The notes: generated by a model from the sequence alone, not told the origin. A stretch of DNA of 46,272 nucleotides from Siculibacillus lacustris (GCF_004328075.1 NZ_SJFN01000036.1:1-46272), one strand, 5' to 3'; counted from the first letter of the stretch, positions 10,156 to 18,765 are shown. A program made the numbers and translations.

Positions 10156-10587
10156 TCACAACAGGCCGAGGCCGGCCAGTTCGCGTAAGAATTCGACCGG
10201 CAGATCGGCGACGTCGGCGCCGCGCAGGTCGCGGGGGGCGGCCTCGGCGGCGAGGTAGCGCCAGCCCTGGAACGGCCGGCACGGCCGCGCCTCGACCTCG
10301 ATCACCTCGCCCGACAGGACGATGTCGCAATGGGGTACGCCCGAGCCGTCGACGGTGGCGCGCAGGTCGCGGATCGCCTCGCGCACCCGGATCTGGCCCT
10401 TGATCACCCAATAGAGCGAACCGCCGTCGAGGATCTCCTCGACGCGCTTGGGGCTCATGCGGGTGCGGTGGACGTGGACCTCCTCCTCGCCGCGGCGCCG
10501 GCGCTCGGCGAGGCGGGCGTCGATCCAGGCGACGAGATCGTCGATGCCGTCACAGCCGACACAGAGCTTGATCAGATGCAGGGCCAT
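10156..10587 (-). CDS. DUF1489 family protein
   Basis: 143 residues. The start MALHLIKLCVGCDGIDDLVA and the segments VHVHRTRMSPKRVEEIL, SLYWVIKGQIRVRE and PCRPFQGWRYL are characteristic of DUF1489, a small soluble family found almost only in alphaproteobacteria. Its function is not known to me. There is no signal peptide. The ATG at 10587 has a modest GAGGATC upstream. It lies 113 nt past the stop of the GST gene on the same strand, with a palindrome between them. Confidence 0.85.
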   Translation of the reverse strand: MALHLIKLCVGCDGIDDLVAWIDARLAERRRRGEEEVHVHRTRMSPKRVEEILDGGSLYWVIKGQIRVREAIRDLRATVDGSGVPHCDIVLSGEVIEVEARPCRPFQGWRYLAAEAAPRDLRGADVADLPVEFLRELAGLGLL

Positions 10588-10635
10588 GGGCGGCGGGAGA
10601 TCCTCGGGAACGCGGGGCGTCGGCGATCCTAACCG

Positions 10636-10655
10636 CTCGCCCCGGCCGGGGCGAG
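10636..10655 (-). terminator. Perfect 20-bp palindrome behind the GST gene, possible terminator
   Basis: CTCGCCCCGG followed directly by CCGGGGCGAG. It lies 45 nt past the GST stop and before DUF1489. There is no clear T-run, so it may be a processing hairpin rather than an intrinsic terminator. Confidence 0.4.
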
Positions 10656-10700
10656 AGGGCGGGGGCGGATCTCCCCTGCTCTCCCCCGCCCCGCGCGGTG

Positions 10701-11360
10701 TCAATCGACTTCGTCGCTCGGCACCACCTCGGTCTCGAGGTCGGCGGCCGCCTTCCAGGCGAGGAAGGCCGGCAGGGTCAGGACCGCGTCGACGTAGGCG
10801 CGGATGTCGGGATCGAGCGGCCAGGCATAGGTGTCGAGGCGGGTGACGACCGGCGCATACATCGCGTCGGCGGCGCTGAAGGCGCCATAGAGGAACGGTC
10901 CGGCGGCGCCGAAGCGGGCGCGGGCGTCGCGCCACAATTCGACGATGCGGGCGACGTCGACCGCCGCCGCGGCCCCGCCGCGCGGCGCCCAGGAAAAGCG
11001 CCGGCCGAGGTTCATCGGACAGGCCGAGCGCAGGCCGGTGAAGCCGGCGTGCATCTCGCTGGAGATCGCCCGGGCGTGGGCGCGCGCCGCCGGATCGCGC
11101 GGCCAGACCGCGTGCTCGGGGTGGCGCTCGGCGAGCCATTCGATGATCGCCAGGGTCTCCCACACCCGCACGTCGCCGTCGATCAGGCAGGGCACCCGCC
11201 CCGACGGCGACCAACGCAGGATCGTCGCCTTGGTGTCGGGCTTGTCGAGCAGTACGCCGACCTCGTCGAAGGCGATGCCGAAATGGGTGGCGACCAACCA
11301 GGGGCGCAGCGACCAGGACGAATAACGCTTGTTGGCGATCACCAGTGTCGGAACGGACAT
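10701..11360 (-). CDS. Glutathione S-transferase family protein
   Basis: 219 residues. The N-terminal thioredoxin-like half has TLVIANKRYSSWSLRPWL, where Ser in SSWS is a likely glutathione-activating residue. GRVPCLIDGDVRVWETLAI contains the cis-Pro and the glutathione-binding ET pair; the C-terminal half is all-helical. The closest type I recognise is the YfcF/zeta-like bacterial GST group starting with N-K-x-Y-S-S-W. The substrate is unknown. GGGAG precedes the ATG at 11360; the earlier in-frame ATG at 11420 would add a low-quality extension. It is transcribed toward DUF1489. Confidence 0.9.
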   Translation of the reverse strand: MSVPTLVIANKRYSSWSLRPWLVATHFGIAFDEVGVLLDKPDTKATILRWSPSGRVPCLIDGDVRVWETLAIIEWLAERHPEHAVWPRDPAARAHARAISSEMHAGFTGLRSACPMNLGRRFSWAPRGGAAAAVDVARIVELWRDARARFGAAGPFLYGAFSAADAMYAPVVTRLDTYAWPLDPDIRAYVDAVLTLPAFLAWKAAADLETEVVPSDEVD

Positions 11361-11769
11361 GTGCGGGCTCCCCTGCGGCCGGCCATGGGACGGCGGTTGC
11401 GATTGGCCCGACGCTCGCACCGGGGCGGCCGGGCGTCCAACCGATTCGGTTGATGGGGTGGTTCAGGCGGGTTGATCGATCGTAGCCATCGCCCATGAAC
11501 CTGCCCGACCCTGGGCCGTCATCCCCGGCCGGAGCCGGGCCGTCGGCGGAGGGGAAGGGGATCCAGGGGCCCAGGCCGGTGAGCCCTCGGCGTTTTCCGG
11601 GGGGCTCCGGATCCCCTTCCCTCGCCCTTCGGGCTCGCCGGGGACGACGGCAGGGGCAAGATGCGATCGATCGGGAGGACGCGGGATTCGCGGAAATCCA
11701 CATGCGGTCACCCGGGTTGATCGATCGTAGCCGTTTCCGAGGAGCGGCGGTTCGGCGTATCTCTCGCGG
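11361..11769. other. Divergent intergenic region with an inverted-repeat element and direct repeats
   Basis: 409 nt between the divergent GST and DUF599 genes, with no gene. It contains a palindromic element (about 11512-11655) and a 20-bp direct repeat flanking it. Promoters for both genes must lie at its ends but cannot be assigned. Confidence 0.55.
11468..11732. repeat. 20-bp direct repeats (11468-11487, 11713-11732) enclosing a palindromic element
   Basis: CGGGTTGATCGATCGTAGCC occurs twice without mismatch, 245 nt apart. Between the copies lies an imperfect inverted repeat (about 11512-11655): the left arm starts GGCCGTCATCCCCGGCCGG and the right arm, on the other strand, starts TGCCGTCGTCCCCGGCGAGC; both contain GGGGATCC. 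Elements starting CGTCATCCCCGG are common in intergenic DNA of alphaproteobacteria. Confidence 0.7.
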
Positions 11770-12483
11770 ATGACCGATCAGCTGCTCCTCGATCTCGTGG
11801 CCTGCCTGTGGTTCGTCGTCGCCTGGCACGGCGTCGACCCGGTCGTCGACCGCATGCGCTGGGGCGGGCCGTCGCTGACCATGTTGATGGACGCCCACCG
11901 GCGGCGCTGGATGGACGTGATGCGGGCGCGCAACCTGCGCATGGTCGATACGGCGATCATGGCCAGCCTGCAGAACGGCACGGCGTTCTTCGCCTCGTCG
12001 TCGCTGATCGCGCTCGGCGGCAGTTTCGCCCTGCTCAACCAGACCGACCGGATGGTCGAGATCTTCCACGACCTGCCGTTCCACGTCGCCTCGGCCAAGA
12101 CCGTTCTGGAGGCCAAGATCCTCGGGCTGGCGGCGATCTACGCCTTCGCCTTCTTCAAATTCGGCTGGTCGTATCGGCTGTTCAACTATTCGGCGATCCT
12201 GATCGGTGCGGTGCCCGAGCCCGACGAGGCCGATCCCGCCGAGATGGAGCGGGCCACCGACCGGGCCGCCGACATGCAGATCGACGCCGGCCACCATTTC
12301 CATTCGGGGCTCCGGGCGCTGTTCTTCTCGGTCGGCTTCTTCGGCTGGTTCGTCAACGCCTGGGTGTTCCTGGCCTCGACGACCTTCATCCTCGGCGTGC
12401 TGATGCGCCGGCAATATCTGTCGCGGGCGCGCGCCGCGCTGCTCGACGAGGCCGCCGCGAAACGACCGATCTCCCGCCCCTGA
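11770..12483 (+). CDS. DUF599 family membrane protein
   Basis: 237 residues with four hydrophobic segments (about 5-20, 68-90, 115-133, 175-205). WMDVMRARNLRMVDTAIMAS is the characteristic DUF599 core, followed by SLQNGTAFFASSSLIALGG and the late motif AGHHFHSGLRALFFSVGFFG. The family is restricted to proteobacteria and plants. Its function is unknown to me, though its layout suggests a small inner-membrane protein. The start ATG 11770 has no strong ribosome-binding site (CTCGCGG). It is transcribed toward the ClpP-like gene with a shared terminator between. Confidence 0.85.
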   Translation: MTDQLLLDLVACLWFVVAWHGVDPVVDRMRWGGPSLTMLMDAHRRRWMDVMRARNLRMVDTAIMASLQNGTAFFASSSLIALGGSFALLNQTDRMVEIFHDLPFHVASAKTVLEAKILGLAAIYAFAFFKFGWSYRLFNYSAILIGAVPEPDEADPAEMERATDRAADMQIDAGHHFHSGLRALFFSVGFFGWFVNAWVFLASTTFILGVLMRRQYLSRARAALLDEAAAKRPISRP

Positions 12484-12501
12484 CCCCGCCGAATACGCGA
12501 A

Positions 12502-12523
12502 AGGGGCCCCGAACGGGGCCCCT
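12502..12523. terminator. Bidirectional hairpin terminator between DUF599 and clpP-like genes
   Basis: AGGGGCCCC (12502-12510), loop GAAC, GGGGCCCCT (12515-12523), a perfect 9-bp stem. The right flank has CCAGTTTCT and the left flank reads TTCGCG on the other strand, so termination from both sides is plausible. Confidence 0.65.
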
Positions 12524-12554
12524 CCAGTTTCTCGGCGTATGAGGTGGCGTCGGA

Positions 12555-13178
12555 TCAGGCGACGTCGGTGGTCTTCTCGACGACCTTGCCGACCAGCCCG
12601 TAGGCGAGCGCCTCGTCGGGGCCCATCCAGAAGTCGCGGTCGGTGTCCTTCTCGATGCGGGCCAGCGGCTGGCCGGTGGCGACCGAGAACATGACGTTCA
12701 GCCGGTCGCGCATCTTGAGGATCTCGCGGGCCTGGATCTCGATGTCGGTGGCCGGGCCACCGGCGCCGCCCGACGGCTGATGCAGCAGGAAGCGGGTGTT
12801 GGGCAGGCAGAAGCGACGCTCGCGCGGTACCGAGATGTAGATCAGGGCGCCGGCCGAGGCGACCCAACCGACGCCGATCATGCGCACCGGGGCCGGCACG
12901 AAGCGGATCACGTCGTGGATCATGTCGCCGCTCTCGACGTGGCCGCCGGGCGAACAGACGATGACGTTGATCGGCTCCTGGGAGACGTGGGACAGCGCCA
13001 GCAGGCGGCCGGTGACGTCGCGCGCCAGTTCCTGGGTGATCGAACCGGTGATCAGCACGGTGCGGGCGTCGAAGAGGTGTTTGTCGACCGGGAGAGACTG
13101 CGGAGTCTTGGTCTTCTCCTCTTCCTCCTCCTCCTCGTCGAGGCGAGTGATCCAGTAGGTCTTGGGACTTTTGATCAT
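12555..13178 (-). CDS. Divergent ClpP-family serine peptidase (second ClpP-like subunit)
   Basis: 207 residues. The ClpP fold is clear. Ser108 sits in [12 protein letters not shown] (ClpP usually has AASMG), His133 in FLLHQPSGG and Asp182 in [19 protein letters not shown], so the triad is intact. Unusual is an acidic run of eight residues (DEEEEEEE) at 14-21, replacing the short N-terminal loop that gates the axial pore of normal ClpP. The gene is not next to clpX, clpA or lon. It most likely forms, or mixes into, a ClpP ring; whether ClpA or ClpX docks on it is unknown. Start 13178 gives [13 protein letters not shown]; the ATG at 13226 would add a poor extension. Calling it plain clpP would be misleading. 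Confidence 0.88.
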   Translation of the reverse strand: MIKSPKTYWITRLDEEEEEEEKTKTPQSLPVDKHLFDARTVLITGSITQELARDVTGRLLALSHVSQEPINVIVCSPGGHVESGDMIHDVIRFVPAPVRMIGVGWVASAGALIYISVPRERRFCLPNTRFLLHQPSGGAGGPATDIEIQAREILKMRDRLNVMFSVATGQPLARIEKDTDRDFWMGPDEALAYGLVGKVVEKTTDVA

Positions 13179-13417
13179 GGCGGTATCCAGGAACTCGGTG
13201 GGGGAGGATGGGGAGGGGCGGATCATGGGTCACCCTAGATGTAGTGATCCGCAACCGGCCTGTCGACCCCGGTCGCGCAACTCCTGCGTCCCCCGCCCCC
13301 GGGGGCGCCGCGAGGTTCGCCGCCGCCGCGGTCATCCCCTTGACGGAGTTGGCCGATCAGGCGTTCACCATGGCGATCGCGGGCGCGCCGCAGGGGCGTT
13401 CGGGGCGCCCGTGGGGG

Positions 13418-13942
13418 TCATTTGCGGGGGCCGAAGCAGATCGCCCGGAAGCGTCGGGCGGGGGCGGCAAGGCCGGCGACCGGCACGGTGGCGGCGACCG
13501 ACTCGACGGTGAGGCCGAGCGGTCCCGGGCCTTCGAGGATCGGACGCAAGCCCGCCTCCAGGGCGCGCCGCCCGGCGGCGTCCACGTCGATCTCGGCGCG
13601 GAAGGCGACACCGCCATCGTCCGGCTCGTCGGCGACCGCGCCGTCGAAGCCGTGGCGAGCGGACCCGGCGGCGAGCTCCAGGCGATGCGGGCGGGCGTCG
13701 GCGACGAGGCCGGGCAGGCGGGCGGTGACGGTGACCAGATCGACGTCGCGCAGACAGCCGAGCATCAGGCGGCGCGGCGCATCGGCCTGGGGTGTCCACA
13801 CCAGGAAGCCGCGACCGCGGGCGTCGCCGACCAGCGACCAGCCGGCGGGATCGCCGGGATCGGCGGCGGCCGGCGGCGGCGCAGCGAGGCCGGCGGCGAC
13901 GAAGAGCGCTGCGGCGAAGCGAGAGACGATGGGCGCGGGCAT
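13418..13942 (-). CDS. Exported protein of unknown function (invasion-associated-locus-B-like region)
   Basis: 174 residues with a signal peptide (VSRFAAALFVAAGLAAPPPAAADP). The mature part is beta-rich, with WSLVGDARGRGFLVWTPQ, RLMLGCLRDVDLVTVTA and ending RRFRAICFGPRK. The two cysteines, in MLGCLRD and AICFG, could form a disulfide. The general layout (short strands, C-terminal conserved Cys) recalls small periplasmic IalB- or DUF-type proteins, but I cannot assign a family with confidence. GGAG lies 12 nt before the ATG. It follows the next exported protein after 49 nt, so the two are likely cotranscribed. Confidence 0.7.
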   Translation of the reverse strand: MPAPIVSRFAAALFVAAGLAAPPPAAADPGDPAGWSLVGDARGRGFLVWTPQADAPRRLMLGCLRDVDLVTVTARLPGLVADARPHRLELAAGSARHGFDGAVADEPDDGGVAFRAEIDVDAAGRRALEAGLRPILEGPGPLGLTVESVAATVPVAGLAAPARRFRAICFGPRK

Positions 13943-13991
13943 GGGGCGAGGCTCCGTCGTGGGTCCGGGCACCCGCGGCGCCCGAGGCCGA

Positions 13992-14342
13992 TCAATCGAG
14001 GAACGGCAGGCCGGCGCAGACGATCGCGCCGGTGCGGGCATCGAGGACGAGGCGGCCGTCGATCGGCGCGCCCGGGTCGCCGTGGGGCGCGGCGACCACC
14101 ACCCGGATCGACCACACCGGTGCCGAGCCGCCGCCGCACAGGGTGGCGCCGCGGGTGGTGCGGACGACCTCGCGCAGGTTGCGCAGCACCGCCGCATCGG
14201 TATCGCCGTAAGGGTCGCCCTTCAGCACCGCGACCGCCGCGGCGCGGGCCTGGGCCTCGGTGGCGAGGGAGCCGGCCGCGGCGGGGGACACGACGGCAGC
14301 AGCGGCGAGGGCGAGGATCGCGAGGGCGGACGCAGCGCGCAT
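13992..14342 (-). CDS. Small exported protein of unknown function
   Basis: 116 residues. The signal peptide (MRAASALAILALAAAAVVSP then AAAG) leaves a mature domain of about 90 residues. It contains KGDPYGDTDAAVLRNLREV, two cysteines (TLCGGG and AIVCAG), APVWSIRVVV and GRLVLDARTGAIVCAGLPFLD. The final strand-turn-strand resembles PepSY-like or small beta domains (DARTG), but this is only a resemblance. An excellent GAGGAGG lies 6 nt before the ATG. The second exported protein gene follows 49 nt downstream. Confidence 0.75.
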   Translation of the reverse strand: MRAASALAILALAAAAVVSPAAAGSLATEAQARAAAVAVLKGDPYGDTDAAVLRNLREVVRTTRGATLCGGGSAPVWSIRVVVAAPHGDPGAPIDGRLVLDARTGAIVCAGLPFLD

Positions 14343-14462
14343 GGAATACCTCCTCGGCGACGGTCGGCGTGGAAGGCCCGGCGGCGCAGACTGCACCCGA
14401 GTCGCCGCACCGGCCATGACGTGGCGCAAGGGACGGTGCGACTCGGCGTCGCCGCGGGCGCG

Positions 14463-15953
14463 TCAGACGATGCCGTACCACCAGGTGGCGAGCCCGAGCA
14501 CCGCGAAGAAGCCGACGCAATCGGTGACGGTGGTGACGAAGACGCCGGAGATCACCGCCGGGTCGCCGTTCAGCTTGTCGACGGCGAGCGGGATCGCCAC
14601 CCCGGCGAGGCCGCCGGCGATCAGATTGACGATCATCGCGCCGCCGATCACCGCGCCGAGTTGGCGTTCGCCGTACCAGCCCCACACCGCCAGCCCGACC
14701 AGCAGCGCGAAGGCGGCGCCGTTGAGGAAGCTGACCATGATCTCGCGATTGACGAAGCGGGCGATGTTGAAGCGGCCGACCTCGCGGGTGGCGATGGCGC
14801 GCACCGCGACGGTCATGGTCTGGGTGGCGGCGTTGCCGCCCTGCCCTGCGACGATCGGCGCGAGTGCGGCCAGCGCCACGATCTTGGCGATGGTGTCCTC
14901 GAACAGGCCGATCACTCCGGCGGCGAGGAAGGCGGTGAACAGGTTGACCAGCAGCCACAGGAAGCGGTTGCGGGTGGTGTACCAGACGGTGTCGGAGATC
15001 TCTTCGTCGCCGACGCCGGCCAGCGCGCGCAGGTCTTCCTCGGCCTCTTCCATCACCACGTCGACGACGTCGTCGGCGGTGATCACGCCGATCAGGCGAT
15101 CCTCGTCGTCGATCACCGGCAGCGAGATCAGGTTGTAGCGCTCGAAGATCCGGGCGACGTCCTCGCGGTCGTCGGTGGCGCGCGCCGTGCGGCGGTCCTC
15201 GTCGACGATCTCGCCGACCGCCTGCATCCGCTTGGCGCGCAGGATGCGGTCGAGGGCGACGGTGCCGAGCAGGCGGAAGCCGGGATCGACGACGTGGATT
15301 TCGTAGAAGTCCTCGGGCAGGTCCTCGGTCTCGCGGCAGTAGTCGATCACCTGGCCGACCGTCCAGGTCGGGGCCACGGCGATGAACTCGGTCTGCATCA
15401 GGCGACCGGCGGATTCCTCGGGAAAGTCGAGGCTGCGCTCCAGGCTGAGGCGCTCGGCGGCCGGGAAGGTGTCGAGGATGGCGTCCTGGGCGGCCTCGTC
15501 GAGGTCCTCCAGGATGTAGACCGCGTCGTCGGAATCGAGGTCGCGCACGCCCTCGGCGACGGTGGCGGGCGGCAGATCCTCGATCAGTTGAACGCGGACG
15601 CTCTCGTCGAGTTCGACCAGCGTCGAGAAGTCGAAGGCGTCGCCGAGCAGGCCGACCAGCAGCGGGCGCTCGTCGGCGTCGAGGGCTCCGATGATCTCGC
15701 CGAGATCCGCCTCGTGGAGGTCGCCGACCAGGGCCGCGAGACCGGCTGCGTCGGCGGCTTCGATCGTGCCCCGCACCGCCGCCAGAAAGGCGCCGGTGAG
15801 GCGGCCGTCGTCGTCGCGCAGAACCGGCGGCACCACGGCCGGGAGGGGCGGGTCGGATGGCGCGTCCGCCGCGGGCAGAACGGGCTCGGTTCCGCTCGGG
15901 GGCGGTCGCGCATCGCTCTCGGGGGCCGGATCGACGGTCTCTCGGTCGGACAT
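14463..15953 (-). CDS. mgtE: Magnesium transporter MgtE
   Basis: 496 residues. The MgtE channel admits Mg2+ and is gated by cytosolic Mg2+ binding. Domains in order: an acidic, Pro-rich lead (1-45); the MgtE N domain (about 55-180, LHEADLGEIIGALDADERPL); two CBS domains (about 190-310, LPVIDDEDRLIGVITADDVV); and five membrane helices from about 340. These include AGQGGNAATQTMTVAVRAI, and the pore helix VTTVTDCVGFFAVLG with the conserved Asp that binds Mg2+ at the pore. AGG lies 5 nt before the ATG. It is divergent from the deacetylase pair. No M-box riboswitch is recognised upstream. Confidence 0.96.
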   Translation of the reverse strand: MSDRETVDPAPESDARPPPSGTEPVLPAADAPSDPPLPAVVPPVLRDDDGRLTGAFLAAVRGTIEAADAAGLAALVGDLHEADLGEIIGALDADERPLLVGLLGDAFDFSTLVELDESVRVQLIEDLPPATVAEGVRDLDSDDAVYILEDLDEAAQDAILDTFPAAERLSLERSLDFPEESAGRLMQTEFIAVAPTWTVGQVIDYCRETEDLPEDFYEIHVVDPGFRLLGTVALDRILRAKRMQAVGEIVDEDRRTARATDDREDVARIFERYNLISLPVIDDEDRLIGVITADDVVDVVMEEAEEDLRALAGVGDEEISDTVWYTTRNRFLWLLVNLFTAFLAAGVIGLFEDTIAKIVALAALAPIVAGQGGNAATQTMTVAVRAIATREVGRFNIARFVNREIMVSFLNGAAFALLVGLAVWGWYGERQLGAVIGGAMIVNLIAGGLAGVAIPLAVDKLNGDPAVISGVFVTTVTDCVGFFAVLGLATWWYGIV

Positions 15954-16330
15954 CGGCGCCTCGCCTGAACGGGGGAACGGCCGGACCTCTCTACCCGCGC
16001 CGGGCGGGCTTGGCCATCGCCAAATCGGCGCGGCCAGACGTCGCCGCGCAGCGCGATCGTCGAAATTGCCGCCGATGACGCCACCGAACGGCCACCATGT
16101 GCGGCGACAGTCCGCGGTCGTTAACGCAATCTCGAGAAAATCGCCGTTAACGTGGTTAACAAGGTCTTGCGTCGTCCGATTCCATCCGTCATCCCCTTCC
16201 TTTCATGGGATCATCCTCGGAGGAAACCGCGAGATCGGGTCGTATCGGCTCCGTCGCGGTTCCGATCACGAGATCTTCTGACGTCGAGGTCACCGCTTCG
16301 GTCCGGACCCTCGTCGAACCGGAGTACGTC
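15954..16330. other. Divergent intergenic region, mgtE / polysaccharide deacetylases
   Basis: 377 nt, no gene. A relatively AT-rich patch at 16118-16165 contains GTTAAC three times, two of them as GTTAACGTGGTTAAC (16146-16160). It is the best candidate promoter or operator for one or both genes. The spacing does not fit a CtrA site (TTAA-N7-TTAA). Confidence 0.45.
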
Positions 16331-17938
16331 ATGCATCGTTCGTCCCTGCGGATCGTGTCCGCCGTCCTGTGCGCCACCGGGCTCGGTGCCGCCACCGGAG
16401 CCGCCACAGCCCAGGAGGCGCCGCCCCTGATGCTGGGCGTGCCGTCCACCGCGCCGTCCACCGCCGCCGTTCAGCCGCGACCGGTGGCCAAACCCGTGAC
16501 CATCAAGACCGCCGCGGCGACGCCGGCCGGCGAGGCGCGGGTCAAGACCGCGACCGCCGAGATTCCCAAGGTGCCCAAGCCCGCCGCCAAGGCGGCGGCG
16601 GTGACGAAGCCCGCCAAGGCGCCGAAGACCGCCAATCCGGGCGTGCCGCCGGAAGCGCGCCGGGCGGCGTTGATCGCCGCGATGACCGGTCAGGCGACGC
16701 CGCCGGCCCATCACCACATCGTCCAGGACATCAAGACCACCTGCCCGGGCAACCCGGATGCGATCGGTCTGTCCAAGGTGATCAAGGTCGACACCGAAGG
16801 CGGCTTCTACGTCGGCCAGACCTATCACACCCGCATGCCGCTGGAGCCGAAGGAGGTCATCCTGACCTTCGACGACGGTCCGATGGCCGGCCGCACCGAC
16901 CGGGTGCTGGCGGCGCTCGACCACGAATGCACCAAGGCGAGCTTCTTCATCGTCGGGCAGATGGCCAAGGCCTATCCCGAGACCCTGCGCAAGACCGCGG
17001 CGGCCGGCCACACCATCGCCTATCACACCATGACCCATCCGCTGGGCATGGTGAAATGGCCGCTGGAGAAGGCCCAGGAGAACATCCGCGGCGGCTGGCA
17101 GACGGTCGACCAGATCCTCTACGGCACGGTCGGCGAGCGTCCGGCGACGCCGTTCTTCCGCTATCCCGGCCTGTTCAACTCGCGCGCCATCAACGCCTGG
17201 TTCAACGGCCTCGGCATGGGGGTGTTCGCCATCGACGCCGCCGGCAACGACTGGCTGAAGGGCTACATCACGCTGGCCGACGGGCCCAACGTGATGAACC
17301 GGGCGCTGAAGGAACTCGAGGATCGCCAGGGCGGCATCCTGCTGCTGCACGACATCAAGGATTCCTCGTCGTCGATCGTCGCGCCGCTGCTGCGCGAGTT
17401 GAAGGCGCGCGGCTTCAAGATCGTCCACATCGTGCCGAAGACCCCGGCGCCGAAGCTGGTCTCCGGGCCGATCGCCGGGGTGATGCCGACCGTCGCCGAG
17501 ACCTGGGTGCCGGTCGCCGAGCGCGGCATCGACGGCTACGACCTGACCAAGCAGATGGCCCAGCAGGGCGCCGGCCACGCCGGACAGCCCTCCACGGCGC
17601 CGCTGCCGGCCTATGCGCCGCCGCCCGCCGGCAGCGCGACCGGCACGCCGGCCGCGACCGTGGTTCCGACCGCTCCGGCGGTTCCTGCCGCCGCCGTGGC
17701 GCCGCTTCCCGTCACGCCGGGCCGTTCCGCCACAGTGGTGACGGCGCCGCTCACGACCCCGGCGCGGCCGTCGCTGCCGCCGGTGCCGGCCCGCGCCGCC
17801 GATCCGACGGCCACCGGTTCGCTGCCGCCGCCGGTGGTGCCGGCTCCGACGCCCAAGCCGGCCGCGACCGAGCCGGGCTGGTTCTCCTCGACCGCCGCGT
17901 CGTTCCGCGGACTGGCGACCGCGGTCGGTCTGTGGTGA
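16331..17938 (+). CDS. Exported polysaccharide deacetylase (NodB/CE4 domain) with Ala/Pro-rich tails
   Basis: 535 residues. Signal peptide (about 1-28), then a long Ala/Pro/Lys linker (about 35-125), the NodB-homology domain (about 170-405), and an Ala/Pro/Thr-rich C-terminal tail ending in EPGWFSSTAASFRGLAT. Catalytic motifs are TFDDGP (179-184), His232 and His236 in YHTMTHP, Arg277 in FFRYPG, and LLLHDI. CE4 enzymes remove N- or O-acetyl groups from peptidoglycan, chitin oligomers or exopolysaccharide using a metal held by Asp-His-His. The long flexible tails suggest attachment or spanning in the periplasm. GGAG lies 8 nt before ATG 16331. It overlaps its paralogue by 4 nt. Confidence 0.9.
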   Translation: MHRSSLRIVSAVLCATGLGAATGAATAQEAPPLMLGVPSTAPSTAAVQPRPVAKPVTIKTAAATPAGEARVKTATAEIPKVPKPAAKAAAVTKPAKAPKTANPGVPPEARRAALIAAMTGQATPPAHHHIVQDIKTTCPGNPDAIGLSKVIKVDTEGGFYVGQTYHTRMPLEPKEVILTFDDGPMAGRTDRVLAALDHECTKASFFIVGQMAKAYPETLRKTAAAGHTIAYHTMTHPLGMVKWPLEKAQENIRGGWQTVDQILYGTVGERPATPFFRYPGLFNSRAINAWFNGLGMGVFAIDAAGNDWLKGYITLADGPNVMNRALKELEDRQGGILLLHDIKDSSSSIVAPLLRELKARGFKIVHIVPKTPAPKLVSGPIAGVMPTVAETWVPVAERGIDGYDLTKQMAQQGAGHAGQPSTAPLPAYAPPPAGSATGTPAATVVPTAPAVPAAAVAPLPVTPGRSATVVTAPLTTPARPSLPPVPARAADPTATGSLPPPVVPAPTPKPAATEPGWFSSTAASFRGLATAVGLW

Positions 17939-18735
17939 ACGGCGCACGCCCGACCCTCGTCGGGCGTCTCGGCCACGCCCTCGCCTCGGCCTTGGCGATT
18001 CTCGCGGCGGCGCTCGGCACCGCCGGCGCGAGTCGCGCCGCGGTCTGCCCCCGCCCCGATGCGCTCGGCACGGCGCGGATCCTGTCGGTGACGGTCGGCC
18101 CCGAAGGGCTGTTCGTCGGCACCAAGAACTATCCCGGTACGTTGGCGCTCGAAGACGGCGAGGTGGTCCTGACCTTCGACGACGGGCCGGCGGGGCGCAC
18201 CACCGATTCGGTGCTGGCGGCGCTGGCCGCCGAATGCGTCCAGGCGACCTTCTTCGTGGTCGGGCAGATGGCGGCCCAGCGGCCGGACCAGTTGCGCCGC
18301 ATCGCCGCCGCCGGCCACACCATCGGCCATCATTCGATGACCCACACCATCCTCACCACGCTCTCCGACTCGGCGGCGCGCGCCGACGTCACCCGCGGCT
18401 GGCAGACCGTCGATCGGATCCTGACCGGCACGGCGCGGGCGCGGCCGGCGACGCCGTTCTTCCGCTTCCCCGGCTTCGCGGCGACGCGCCCCCTGGAAGA
18501 CTGGCTGAAGGCCGAGCGGGTGGCGGTGTTCGGGGCGGACTTCTGGGGCTCCGACTGGAACCCGTCGACGCCGGAGGCCCTGCTGGCGCGCGTCCTGGAG
18601 CGCATCGAGGCGCGGCGGCGCGGCATCCTGCTCCTGCACGATCTGCAGCCGCACACCGCGGCGATGGTGCCGCAGCTCCTGCGCGAACTGAAGGCCCGCG
18701 GTTTCCGCATCGTCCATCTGGTGCCGGCCGGCTGA
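17935..18735 (+). CDS. Exported polysaccharide deacetylase, second copy
   Basis: 266 residues. Signal peptide (ALASALAILAAALGTAGASR), then a NodB domain without the flanking tails of its neighbour: TFDDGP (80-85), HTIGHHSMTH, ATPFFRFPGF and GILLLHDLQPHT. It is clearly a paralogue of the upstream protein; both share ARPATPFFR-like and LLRELKARGF(K/R)IVH segments, so this is a tandem duplication followed by loss or gain of tails. The start is GTG 17935, whose GTGA overlaps the TGA of the first gene, implying translational coupling; GTG 17932 is equally possible. Substrate unknown. Confidence 0.88.
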   Translation: MNGARPTLVGRLGHALASALAILAAALGTAGASRAAVCPRPDALGTARILSVTVGPEGLFVGTKNYPGTLALEDGEVVLTFDDGPAGRTTDSVLAALAAECVQATFFVVGQMAAQRPDQLRRIAAAGHTIGHHSMTHTILTTLSDSAARADVTRGWQTVDRILTGTARARPATPFFRFPGFAATRPLEDWLKAERVAVFGADFWGSDWNPSTPEALLARVLERIEARRRGILLLHDLQPHTAAMVPQLLRELKARGFRIVHLVPAG

Positions 18736-18765
18736 ACGCGGCGGCGGCTCCGGGATCCGGATACG

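Noticed and set aside
15954-16330. M-box magnesium riboswitch or CtrA box upstream of mgtE
   Set aside because: No M-box core is recognised, and the TTAA pairs are 5 nt rather than 7 nt apart.
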